From Manis javanica (lineage: Eukaryota; Chordata; Mammalia; Pholidota; Manidae): a stretch of 64,000 bases of DNA. The stretch lies in contig NC_133164.1 of NCBI RefSeq assembly GCF_040802235.1, forward strand, positions 92,496,302 to 92,560,301. The letters are read 5' to 3'. Under the pieces are notes generated by a model. The model saw only the letters and a program-made list of their open reading frames with translations, was not told where the DNA came from and ran no database searches. How positions within the stretch are numbered: position 1 is the first letter of the stretch; the number at the start of each line of letters is the position of its first letter. Below are positions 1 through 11,500 of this stretch, in pieces. The position numbers and the translations under genes were made by a program.

Positions 1-55
1 GAACCTGTGTTTGAACCCAGGCAGTTTGATTCTGGAGCCTGTGCTGAGAACAGTC
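1..55 (-). repeat. MIR SINE fragment
   Basis: The stretch with TTGAACCCAGGCAGTTTGAT and GGAGCCTGTGCT is the reverse complement of the tRNA-related 5' half of MIR. It is cut by the window edge. Confidence 0.7.
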
Positions 56-106
56 TTCCAGGCAGCAGGATGCCTGGGGTGGTACACAAGGATCAGACAC
101 CTCTCA

Positions 107-107
<1 letters not shown>

Positions 108-152
<45 letters not shown>
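108..152 (+). repeat. (AC)n microsatellite
   Basis: About 22 uninterrupted AC units. Confidence 0.97.
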
Positions 153-153
<1 letters not shown>

Positions 154-278
154 CCGATGTGCTGTGCATATGTGAACATCCCAAGGAAGCCGACACCTGC
201 CCATGCCATGTTCCCCTACATGCTCGTGTTAGTATGTGCACACATAAAGCTCTCAGCACTGTACTCGTCTATATTTTA

Positions 279-460
279 GAGCAGCACTGTCTAGTAGAAC
301 TTTCTGAGATGAAGAAAATGTTCTATATCTTTACTAATACAGTAGCAAGTAGATGCTCATGGCTATTGAACATATGAAACAGTGCTATGAGAGTGAGGAA
401 CTGAATTTTAAATTACATTTAAATAAAATAAATGTAAATGCATTTGTAAATAGCCATGTA
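279..460 (+). mobile_element. Non-autonomous DNA transposon relic
   Basis: The order CACTGTCTAGTAGAACTTTCTGAGATG, AAATGTTCTATATCT, TGGCTATTGAACA, GAGGAACTGAATTTTAAATT and AATAGCCATGTA matches a familiar mammalian medium-reiterated repeat (CACTGTCCAATAGAAC type, probably a hAT-Charlie MER). I cannot name the subfamily safely. Confidence 0.55.
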
Positions 461-1479
461 AACATGCGCATTTTCACTCCTGCTGCCTCATCAGTGATAG
501 TGTGCGTGCATTATGTGTGTGTCATCTCCATACCCATCCATTCCCACAGTCAGCTACCCATCACTCTTTCCAGGGGCCCTTTGAAGACCACCCTCCTGAC
601 AATGGGCTCTGACCAAGATGACAAGGAAGGAGAGTTTGGTTCTGGGGCACCCCAGGAGAGCAGTTTGGGTCTTGCAGGTCAGCCTGTGGCCCTAGGGGCA
701 CCTTCTGCCCTCAGGCTTCCCACCCCAGCCCAGCCTCCTAGAGCCTCCCAGGTGCCTGCATGAATGATTTCAGCTCTAATTTGTAAGTAAAACATCATCT
801 TATTTCATTGTGTGTTGCTTTTATTCATTTTTTTACTTTAAAAGAGGGAAAAATGAGCCAGCAGCCTGCCTCAGGCATTTGGTGGTGGCTCTGGGGGCCA
901 AACAAAAGTGCCAACAGGGTGCTTCTCTTCTAGGTGTTCAGAGAAGGGAGCTAGCGGGGGTGGTGGGGCAGGGCTGTGAGGTGACAAGGACAGAGCGGTG
1001 GGACAGGCAGGGCCGGGAGGCAGGCTCCCAGAGCAGGGAGGAGGGAGCGACCTACATCTCCACTGTGAATTGGCTGACTCACCCCTGGACAGTTCCCGCT
1101 CTCCCTCCTGAGTGGAATGCAGCCTTGGCATCCTGGGAAGGAGACCTCCAAGAAAGGGCGGGGGCAGTGGCCCTGGCAAGAGCCTGAGGGACTGAGACTG
1201 CAGCACGAGGGATTTAGGTGGGAGCTTGGGAACGACAGAAGCTTGTGAAGCTCTGTGAGATGGTGTGAGAGGGAACTGAGGCAGGAGAATCAGTATCCCT
1301 TGCTACATCACTACTGACAAAGTGAGGGTCAGTGGCATCCTATGTTGGTGCACCCCTGCTGCATGTGGGGAGGAGAGGGCCCCTAGGACCCAGTCTCAGC
1401 CTTCATGCATCAGTGTGCATCCCATGGCCTGAGACCTAACTGAGGCTAGACCACACTGGGGAAGAGTAATAATCACATC
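461..1479. other. No gene or clear repeat seen
   Basis: GC-moderate intronic sequence. The open frames here have no recognisable domains and overlap on both strands. I see no RNA gene or repeat. Confidence 0.5.
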
Positions 1480-1539
1480 TATGAAGTCTTGTTTAATTTG
1501 TTCTACTATAAATGACTTGAAATACCGGGACACACAGAT

Positions 1540-2441
1540 GCCTCTCACACTTATACTTCCAGCCCAGATCTTCACTCTGCTTCAGGGTCACCTATCCACC
1601 TGCCTTCTTAATGTCCCCACTTGGACGTCTACCCGGCATTCTTCTCTCAGCATAGCCAAAATGGAATTCTGATCTCCCACTCCTAAAACCTGCTCCTTCT
1701 TAGTAAATGGCACCACTTGCCACTGAACAGCTTAAATCTTCCTGGGCTCCCTTTACCCCCTCATGCCACATCCATCAAGTCCCGGGACCCTCTGCCTCTC
1801 CAACACATCCTGAGCCCATCTATTTCTCGAACCTTCGTTGTCCACCCTAACCACATCCCCATCCTTGTCCCCTGGCCACCTGCCTTCGCACCTGTTCTCC
1901 TATAGCAGTTTGTTCCATAACAGCCAGAAAGATCTTTGTGAAATGTGAGAGCATGCCACTTCCAGTTTCTCACCACACTTAGAATGCAGTTTGGAATACC
2001 CTTAAACTGCCAAGCCTGACACAACCTTCACCTTCACTATGTTCCTGTCATACTAGACTTTCTTCTGTCCCTTGACATGTCCATGTGAGGCCTATCCCTG
2101 CCTCAGGACCTTTGTTCCTGCTGTTCCTTCTGCCCAAAGTGCTCTCTCCTTCCATTTTGGCTTCACTGTCAGCACCTGAGGGAGACCCTCCCTGTTCACA
2201 CAGTACAGGGCAGCCACAGTCACTCAATATCTCATCCATAAGTCCTAAACCTCAGCATAACACTTACTATCAGGTTTTTAATTTTCATTTTTAATTTATC
2301 ACCTAACTCTCCTCATGAAAATCAAAGCTCCAGAGAGAGCCAGGAGTTTATCTGTCTTGGTCATTGCTGTGTCTCCATAAGTTAGACTCGTGCCTGGCAC
2401 AGAGTAGGTGATCAATAACTATTTGTGAATGAATGAATTAT
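1540..2441 (+). mobile_element. L2-type LINE, 3' part
   Basis: The region carries the string order typical of L2 and relatives: ACTTGGACGTCTA, GTGAGAGCATGCCACTTCC, CCTGCCTCAGGACCTTTGTTCC, TGCTGTTCCTTCTGCC, and the 3' end TCATTGCTGTGTCTCCATAAG, GTGCCTGGCACAGAGTAGGTG, ATCAATAACTATTTGTGAATG with terminal GAATGAAT repeats. It is heavily diverged and has no intact frame. The 5' limit is uncertain. Confidence 0.75.
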
Positions 2442-2814
2442 TTAATCCTGATGTTTGTCTGAGAAGGCTTTTTGCCTGGGGTAGAAGTGGGAGCTCATGA
2501 ATGTGTTTCTTGGACTGGCTCTTGTGTACGAATTGCAAGACTAATTAAACTCATACATATTTGTGGAAATGCAAATATAATTTTATTTACCAATGACTGT
2601 AATAAAGGTAAATGCTCCTTACTTAAACAAACAATTCACTTTGGGAATAGAGCTGTAAACAGAAGCAATAAATAAACACTCGATATTGAGTGCTTACTGT
2701 GTATCCACTGAGCTTCAGGAGCTGGCTGCTCTGATATTCCATCATGGTGCCCACACACGTGAAGACTTCCTCACCCCTGGCAGAGGACTCAGCCTCAACT
2801 GGCACAAGCACTCA

Positions 2815-3055
2815 ACCGCGCCCATGGCTCTCGGGGCCACTGCTTGGCATCCTGGCTCTGCCATCTCCTCACTGTGTAACCTGGGAAGTTACTTTAACTC
2901 TCTCTGCTTCATTTCCTTGTCTGCAAAACAGAGATGAGAACTGAACTATCCTTCCAGGACAACTGGGAGTATTAAATGAGATAGCACATTAGAATGCTGG
3001 GTATTATGTTGAGCACATGGTGAATGATAAAGACATGTTAACCATTCTTCTCTTA
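2815..3055 (+). repeat. MIR SINE
   Basis: Carries CCTGGCTCTGCCATCT, a diverged ACCTGGGAAGTTACTTTAACTC, TTTCCTTGTCTGC, TATTAAATGAGATAGCACA and a 3' tail of ATTACTGTGATTATTACC, all in MIR order. Confidence 0.8.
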
Positions 3056-3283
3056 TTACTGTGATTATTACCATTATACAGGCCTATTCTAGGTGTTTCT
3101 GCATATTCTTGTTTAATTGCTACAATAACCCATGGTGTTAGGGTTGTTATTCTTGATTCACAGGCTGGGAGCTCAGAGCTCAGAGACTAGGATGGCTGTG
3201 GTCATCATCCAGCTCTGAAGTATTAAAACTCAGGTCTTTGGACTTGACATCCAGTGCTCTTTCCATGGCACCACTACTGCCTC
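3056..3283 (-). repeat. MIR SINE, opposite orientation
   Basis: In reverse-complement MIR order: ACAATAACCCATG, TTGATTCACAGGCTGGGAG, AACTCAGGTCTTTGGACTTG, CAGTGCTCTTTCCATGGCACC and ACTGCCTC. It abuts the preceding plus-strand MIR tail to tail. Confidence 0.75.
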
Positions 3284-3484
3284 CCCTCATTCTTGGTAAG
3301 AATCTGGTGCTAATGAGAGCTGACCATCACACCCCATTTCGATTTTAACCCATGATGGAACCCCACTCACGAACTATTCAATCTCTGCATGGTCTAGTTG
3401 CCTGCAACCCCTGACTCTGATCTGAGTGACTCCTCAATCTTCTCACCTTGCTCTCACCCTCCAAGAATCCCTGATGGCTGTGCT

Positions 3485-3523
3485 CTAAATCCAGCACAAT
3501 TTAGGATGCTAAATCCAGCACAA
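3485..3523 (+). repeat. Short direct duplication
   Basis: CTAAATCCAGCACAA occurs at 3485-3499 and again at 3509-3523, offset 24 bases. Confidence 0.85.
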
Positions 3524-3548
3524 ACTTCACATTATAAGGCGATAGACT

Positions 3549-3690
3549 GTGAAACAGGAAGTGTTCTTAGAGGTGATCAATTTCATTTATTTTCCCAGGT
3601 GAGAGAACAGAGATCTAGAGAAGCCCAGTGCCTTCCTCCAGGGGAGTCCTGGACTAGACCCCAGGTCTAATCCTGGACACAGCCTGATTC
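3549..3690 (-). repeat. MIR-like ancient SINE remnant
   Basis: Diverged forms of the MIR reverse-complement strings (CAGGTGAGAGAACAGAG, AGAAGCCCAGTGCCTTCC, GGACTAGACCCCAGGTCT) are in the right order. The match is weak. Confidence 0.45.
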
Positions 3691-4579
3691 ACCTCCCTGG
3701 AGACGGGCCTCTCCCCAGTCACAAGGGGAGCTGGTGAGAGCATACAACAGCTGCTGGTGGCGGTGGGGGTAAAGTTGTGTTTAATTATGCTTTGGGCATC
3801 GTTTTTCCATTTTTCTCCTCTCTAGTCTGTGAGCCTCCCTGGGCAGAGGCTGAGGTTCTTCATTCTACTTCTCACACAACATGAAGCCCGTTGCTGGGTG
3901 CGCTCTAGGCGAGCAATTGCTTAGTCTATGTTGCATGTCACTTTTGAGTGGAACTGCCAGTCAGACCCATGGAAAATCATCATGACATTCACAGTTGTTT
4001 TATTTGGGATGCGGGAATATTGGTGCCTTTCTCTTCTTGCTACCTTCCCATCTTTTCTATGATGAGTATTGCTGACAGTGGAAAACATTTATAATAAACT
4101 TAATATTAAAAAAGCAACTGGCTTTTGCTGGGGCCAGTTCCTCCAGGTGGGTGAAGGAGGCTACCACAGACCTGTGCCTGGGATGTGTCCAGCTGAGGCT
4201 GTGGGGAAGTCTGCTGGGCACACAGTGTCACTGCCGTGCCTTGCCTCAGAGAGCTCACAGTCTAAGGAGAGGCCAGAGGGACAGGCACTAGCAGCGGAGG
4301 CAGCACAGTGGGTCTGAGGCCTGGAGGTGGGAGGTTCAGCCTCAAGGGGACTCAGAGATTGATGAGGCTGCAGTTGTTAGAGGCTTCCTAGAGGGGGATC
4401 AGTGTGGTCTCTGCAGAGGAGCAGGCTTTGGTCTGGCAGAAGCAGAAAGGAAGTGGGTGCACCAAGCAGGAGACAGCCCGAGGGGAGGTGTGGAGATGGA
4501 ACTGATCTCCCAGGAAGGGAGGTGCCAGGCAAGGGCAGCAAGGGGTGTCTGAGTTGACTTTTTTCTTTAATATTTGTTA

Positions 4580-4815
4580 TACAACAGCAATTTATTGCAG
4601 GTTATCATGTTCCAGGCACTGTGCCAAATGCTTTGCCCAGATGACTGCATTTCAAAATAAACCGATTTAGGCAGTTTTCATACTCCCATTTGCTTGACAA
4701 GGAAACTAAGGCTGGCCCAGGAGGTAAAGTGACATGATCAAGGAAACACAGCTTGTCAGTGGAACAGCTGGGGTTCAGCCTCAGCATTGCCTGCTTCACA
4801 GCCCCTGTGTTGCCT
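4580..4815 (-). repeat. MIR SINE
   Basis: Reverse-complement MIR order: CCAGGCACTGTGCCAAATGC, TACTCCCATTTGCTTGACAA, GGAAACTAAGGCTGGCCCAG, AACACAGCTTGTCAGTGGAA, and GTTCAGCCTCAGCATTGCC at the 3' side. Confidence 0.85.
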
Positions 4816-4924
4816 CTAGACATCCCCTTTCACTGAACAGGGTTGCAGAAGGCCCAAGTAGACATGAGAGGTGCTGAGTAGGGCAAAGACTCCATGCAGC
4901 TGGATGAATAATAGCTTAAATAAT

Positions 4925-5205
4925 ATGTGTATCTGGGTATGTTTGTGTAGGTTTATCTGTGTGTGTGTGTGTGTAAATGCATCTATGTGTATTTGTGCGT
5001 GTCTGAGCTTATCTGTATGCATGTGAATGTATCTGTGTCTGAGTGTATCTGTGTGTGTACCTGAGTGCATCTGTGTATCTGTGTGTGTGAATGTGTCTGT
5101 GTGTCTCTGTATGTAAGCGTATCTCTGTGTGGGTCTGTGTGTGAGGGTATCTCTGTGTATATCTGTATGTGTGTCTGTGTGTGTGAATGTATGAGGGTGA
5201 GAACA
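4925..5205 (+). repeat. TG-rich imperfect repeat block
   Basis: About 280 bases of degenerate TG/TCTGTGTG/TATCTGTG units. A pure (GT) run lies near 4956-4975. The long His/Thr-rich frames on the minus strand are products of this repeat, not genes. Confidence 0.95.
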
Positions 5206-8200
5206 TGAGAGTGGGAGATCAGGACCCTCTCCCTGCAGGTGGGAAAACATGTCCATTCTGGCAGTTTCAACAACAGCAAAGGGAGGGTTTTATGGTGTAA
5301 GCAGCCCTGGGGGTCATTCCCTTAGGGAAGAAGGGTGGCCAGAAGGCAGGGCACAGGAAGTGAAGGGGTGCTGGGAGGGTGTCCAGTTTTGAGGCAGGAG
5401 GAAGCCTCAGCATTCTGACAGTGTGGCCTCGGTGCTGACCCTGCGGTGGGGGGCTCCACAGAACGGCTCCCGGGACCAGGCACCGGTGTGCATAGAGACC
5501 TCTGAGCCGTTCTTCAACTGCAGAATCCCTGGCCCCATCTCTACAGAATTCCAAAGTTAGTGGGGAGAGGTGAAGATCTTCATTTCTCATCAGATTCTTA
5601 GGGTATTCTGATATAGCAGTTCTGGGAGAGGCTGGTGGAGGGTGAGGGGCCAGGTCGGCTGTAGGAAGACAAGGAAAACTTCACCTAATGGGGCTGTATG
5701 CCCATTATCTGCTTGCTGAGGACTTTTGGGCAAAGCACAGATGGCAACCCTGGGTTTGAGCAGTGGGGGTAGTGCCTGTGGGGGCCAGTGTGGTGGGTCC
5801 TTCCAGATGAGTGAAGGGAGGTAACTTCTAGATATGTGCCTGAGACCCGAGGACCCCTGGGGGCAGGTGGGACTGGCCTTCCTCCTGCACACTGTGTGGG
5901 TCCAAGTGAGTTCATGCAGAGGCCAGGCTCAGGGATGGCTTGCCCTTGTGTTTGTACCCCAGGAGCTGAATCAACCTCCAAGAAGCCCAGAGTTAAGCCA
6001 AGGAATAGGGCCCCTGTGGCAGACGTGTGGACTGGGCCGAGGGACTCCATGAATCTGAACAGAAGGACAGATCCAGGAGTGCGGAGATGTATTCAGCCAG
6101 AGAGCATTTCCCAGGGGCCCCACCCTGGTCCCCCTTTGCATTGGACGCACGGCTTCCAAGCACTGCCTCAGGCCTTGCTGGGCGGCTTTGAGCACCATCT
6201 GCTCCCACCCAGATGGAGGTAGTGGGGAGGGGGCTCTCTTAGCTCTTCTCTGTCCCTTTCTCTGTCTCTCTCTTTCTCTCCATCTCTGTCACCCACACAC
6301 ATCCCCACATACACACACAGAGCCTTGTAGTTTCGGTTGTCTCCAAAAGGAGCTAGGGCTCAGGACGACATTCTCGGGAGGCCAGGAGTCCAGATCCCCC
6401 CTTCTTCCAGTCTCCCAGGGGAATCTGTGGGCAGAATGTGAGAAAATGCCACAGATGGCCCAGTCGTGCCTCCAGGAAAAGCAGCGAGGTCTCTGGAGGA
6501 CAGTCTCATTTAGTGTCCCACCCAGTCAGGCTGCTCACAATCACACATGTGCAGAACCCTTATTTCCCACAGACCTTTCCCACGCTCCTCCCCCACACCA
6601 TGGCCTGAAGCCCCTCAAAAAGACCCTCCACTCACACACATTGGCAGAGATCTGCAGGAGTGCCCATCCAGTGAGTCAGCCCCATCTTCACTGTCATTTC
6701 TTACAGGCACTTGCTTGAAACTCTAGTCAGAGATTTATACACAGAGCCTGTCATTTAAAAACTGGCCCCCTGAGCCTGTCACAGCCCACACATGCCTGCA
6801 TACACTCAGCATGTATGGGGACACACGTCCACATACTTCCTTGCCTGAGCCTCCCTGGCTGAAACTGCAGTGTGCTCACATGGAGGTGGTGTGCATGCAC
6901 GTGCGTACACACACACTGTTCTCACAGCAGCCACAGTAAGAGACTCCAGATTCTGGAGCTCTCCTCAGACCCAGACCTTTAGGATTGACACAGATGTACT
7001 ACTGGTATGAGATACCCTTGGTCTAAAAGAGGAGGTGGGATTCATCTGGATAGCAAATCACAAGATGAGGGTGTTTTGCAGTCTTTGGGGACCAGAGAGA
7101 GAGCTTATTTGAACCCTTCCTCGTCTTTCCAGAACCAGCGCAGAAAATACAGCTCTCCTACACCTGACACACACACATATGACCCATACAATACCACATG
7201 CACACAAGCAACTCACGGGACACAGCATAAATGCAAAACATCAGGAGACAACATGCATCCATACAGCATGCCTCTAACAGACACACCGTGTGTCAGAAGC
7301 CTAAGCCACACCACGGCCATTTACAGCCTTCTCTCTGTCACGGTCCCCAGAGGTGCCTGTGAAGCCTCACCCCTCACAGCCCATCAGCACAGCATGTCCA
7401 CAGGAGATGAGACACCACTGGCACCACCTCCGTTGGCAGCCCCTAGCATCTCCTGTCCAGCACACACAGCTAAGTCTGTGCATTGCAAAGCAGGCCTGCC
7501 CCCTTGTCCCAGAAACTTCCAAATGGTCTGCTCATCCTTCAGGTGGTGAAAATTTAGTAAGCTCACTCCTGGATCTCCAGGATTTTATTCTGAAGAAAAG
7601 AAAACCATACATTTCCCATTCTCTAGTGAGCTCCCTGCCATTGCCAACCCTTTGCTCAGTGAGTGTGTATGTCTGTCCTAGTACAGCTGCTCAGGGCCAC
7701 TTTCTCTGCCAAGCCTGGGCCAAATGTAGTCCCTTGGATGACAGGGGCCCTGCAAGCTGGGAGGGACAGCAGACAGCTTGGTGTGTAAAGACATCCTCCC
7801 TTGCTCTGAGCCACCAAGCCAGGCAGCCTGGGCACTGGCCTCCAGGACAGATGGGCTGTAAACCTACAACTCCTTTCCTTGAGGCACTTCTCACTGGACT
7901 GGCCATACCTGCAGTGACCTGGCCACAGCCAATGTGTGGGCTAGGTGGTCCTTGTGAGGCCTGCTCAAAATTTCCCCAGGGCCTGCCTTTGGCCTTTGTT
8001 AGATGAGCAGAAATTTGGCTGGGATCCTGCGGGTTGATGCAGAAGCGAGATTGCAGAGGGAGTGTTCTCAGCAAACACTTTCTGCTTATTTGTTGATTTC
8101 TAATGAGGATTTGGCCATGGCTTTTATGGAGCTCCTGGGCCATACAGGTGCCAGAGATAGGACTTTCATCCTCTGGACTAAGGCTGAAAGGTTAGCTGAG

Positions 8201-8340
8201 GGGCCCACTGTGCCCCTCCCTGACTCCAGGCTGGGTCTTTGTCATCTCTTCTTCTACACTAGCTGGTTTTACCTCTCTGCTGAAGAGTGTAGTGGCCAAA
8301 TTTTGTCTGTGGCCTTGTGGTTAATTAAACCTTGTTAAGA
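5206..8340. other. No gene seen; CA-rich patches
   Basis: Intronic, moderately GC-rich sequence with short CACA-rich patches (about 6290-6325, 6900-6920, 7165-7185). I see no coding exon, RNA gene or identifiable repeat. Overlapping open frames up to 217 codons have no recognisable domain. Confidence 0.5.
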
Positions 8341-8341
8341 A

Positions 8342-8595
8342 GTGGTGTGCATGTACATGCTGCAAATCATAGAAATGTGGTCTTGGGAAGGTGACAAAGT
8401 TGGGTGCAAGTTCTGGTTCTGAGTTTTCCTGGCACATAACCTGAGTTGAGTTACTGCTCTCAGAGCTTCCATTCCCTTGGCATTCAAAAGGGCACAGGGA
8501 CATCTCTGTGGCAGTTTTGCCATGAGGATTTGACGAGATACAAATAAATGAGAGCCCTGTGTGTGTGCTGTGTAGTAAGTGTTGGTCAATATCCA
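8342..8595 (+). repeat. MIR SINE, diverged
   Basis: MIR-order fragments: GGTTCTGAGTTTTCCTGGC, ATAACCTGAGTTGAGTTACTG, GAGGATTTGACGAGATACAA and a TAGTAAGTGTTGGTCAATA 3' end. Confidence 0.6.
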
Positions 8596-11500
8596 CCCCC
8601 ACCCATCCATCTTTGAACCCTTATGTAACCCTGTGCATCCTATTTCCAAGAAAGCAGAACTATCAGAGCTCCCTGTGGTCTGACGGGGGTGCTGGCACTT
8701 AATACAGGACGATGACCCTGGAGATTTTAACTTGTACATCACATTTTCCCTTCTCTCCACTCCTTCCATCCCCACAATGACCCTAAGAGGCGGGATGAGC
8801 AGGAGTCATTGCAGTGATTTGAGAGAGAGGAAGCTGAGACTCTGACTGAGGTGGCAGGGCCGGACAAGGACCCAGGTGTCCAGCTCCTGGGTACAGTGCT
8901 CTCTTGGTGCCCTAGGCATCTCTGCAGCAAGCAGTGTCCAGGGCACTAAACACTACCAGGGGCCACTGCAAGGATCCAGGCCTTGCTTGCACTGTCAGGT
9001 CCAAATCAGAGGAGTCTGCCCGTGATCCCCAGATGCAAGCAGACCATCCTTGGAACTTGCACAGGAATCAGAGGAGACATTTCATGAAGAGCGGCCAGTC
9101 ACTCCCAGAGCCAGCTCTAATCTGCCTGCAAGGAGCAAGTTCCCCCTTTTCCCAAACAATCAATGTGTGGATGCACAAAGACAGATTCCTTGGCCTCATC
9201 ACCCACATTATATACAGGATTTGACTTTAAGTAATGTTTGCCAATTTCTAAAATCCAAACCATCATAAAGCAGTGTGGCCTGGCCCCCATAGGGTAGGGA
9301 GAAGACAGCTTGAGTCCAGTCACGCAAGGGGATGTCATGGAAACACACAGGGCAAAACACAAGGGGGTGTACTTGGTTTCACATTTAACTTTGGGCAAGT
9401 TTGTGGGGGAAAAAACCCCAAACAAAACATTCCTTAAATTATAGCTGCCGTTTGGCCAGGGGCTGCCCAGTAGGCCAGGCCCCAGAAATCTACCTGTCTG
9501 GTCAGTAGTCAGGCCTCTGCCCCTTCTGATTCACCCATGCCCCCTTCCCTGGCTTGCCAGCTTCCATTCTGAGCCTGAGCTATTCTACTGTATCCTGGCA
9601 GGATTTGACCAGATTGTAATTTTCCTTCATGATCCCTTTTCTACTTCTCTTTATAAAAAAGGTATCAACTGTACCTGGTTGCACTAGGGATAAAAAGCAG
9701 TAGTATATGAGAAAGCACTTTACAGATTAAAATGCTGTATAAATGGAAGGTGTAGTATAACATAAATGAAATATGCAATTTAACATCTATGATGTGGTAT
9801 ATAAGATGCATGGCTTGATTATAAATGGCCAAAACACCTTGGAACATAGGTTATATAGGTAGAGTAAACATATGACTTAATTTTGGCATTTAGTGTGGTT
9901 TATAGTATGTGTTGTGGTCCACAGGATTATATAATATCTTGTGACATGTCATATTCCTAGCACAGAGGAGAGTAGAATAGAAATCAGTTGACATTAGGCT
10001 ATTTTGGCATTCAAAACACAAGGCCCAGATTTGTGATTTTAACAGCTGAAACTGGGAGGGAGAAAACTAAAAATACCAGTGGGGAAAATACCTCCATCAA
10101 CTGGGCAGGGGGATCTGTGGGAAGGCAGAAGCCCCACAACTAGGTCTGGGGAAGGGGAGCAGCAGGGAGAGGACCGTCTCCAGAGAGGGTCTCCTGAGGA
10201 GCTGGAAGAGTGGGCTTGGCAGTGACTGTTCCTACTATTTATGAAGCCAGATGAGGAGCTCTAGGCCTTGCAGTGGCCCCTGTGTCTGCTGATTAGCTGG
10301 AGATTATATTGATGATGTAATAAAAATTCACTTTCTCTATTAAGTTTCACCAGGGCAATCAGGAGAGATTAGATAAAAATCAAAGGAAATGGATAATAGC
10401 ATTGAGGAGGAAAGCCATGAGCCTCTCTCCTGGCCACAGTAGGTACCCACCGTCTCCCCTTTTCCTGTCCCAGTGAGGCATGAATGAAGCAGCCCCCACC
10501 TCAGCACCCTGGCAAAGCTGAGCTGGAAATGTCTCTAAGCTGAGTTGCTCCCCAGGAGGAAGTTGTGCTTCAGATACAAGTCTGGCTTCATTTTGCCGAC
10601 CGTCTTTAATATTTGATTAGACCTTTGGCATTGCAGGCTCCTGGGTGCACTGGCCCCGTTGGGAGATGAGCAGGGTGACCAGCCCTTCAGCTGCCTGGGT
10701 CCCACTGTCCCTGCAGCATGGAAGTAGAATTCCATGTCCTGTGTGATGCAGCTTGGGGCCGGGTGGGCCCGTATACTCAGGAGCAGCCAGAGGCCTCCCA
10801 GCCTCCCAGTCTCCCCTGGCCTGGCCTGTGCTGGAAATTCCCCATTAGAGATGTTTCTCTGGGTCATGGCCTGGGCTCTAACAGGTCCCTCCCTATACAA
10901 GGCATGTGTCACCAGAGATGCTAACACATGAATGTGCATTAGCCTCTGTGACACATCTGCCCAGTTTGATTGGTCAGATCAGCAAGGGGCAAGACTTTGA
11001 AAGGATAGGAAAAGGAGGTCACTTTAGACTGGGGACCATTGTCCCTGGAAGGCAGGGAGGCCTGAGAGTGCTGGGACTTGGGGTTTGGGGGATGGGGGTG
11101 GTGGAGCTGGAGTTCCCAGGAGTAGAGGAAGTTGGATGACAGGAGAGGCTGCTGGAAGAGCACATCACCGATGTCACATCCTTACGGGGAGCAGAGTTGT
11201 GTAGTTATTCCAGTTCCAGGACAGCCAGTCCTGCTCCTCCCTTGAGGAATCTCTGGGGTCAGGAAGATGCCAGGGGTCAAGGTCTGTGAGAGAGGAGTTG
11301 GTCTCCCTTAAAGAGTCAGTCACACACTTCTGTGTTTGGGGACCTAAAGGTCACCTCATCTGTTCCTGCTCCTCTTGGCTGGGTTTCCCTCCCTGAGATG
11401 GGACAGGCACCCTGATTGCTCCCCTGCAGTAATTGGGCTTCCAAGGGGCTCTGGCACCCTACCCTGGGTGTGCTGTCCACTCTGGGAGCATTTTTTCCTG

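Noticed and set aside
1..60. tRNA-like sequence at the window start
   Set aside because: Box B-like TTGAACCC belongs to a reverse MIR SINE; no cloverleaf can be drawn.
4816..5279. His/Thr-rich reading frames
   Set aside because: Translations of the TG-rich repeat block in several frames at once.
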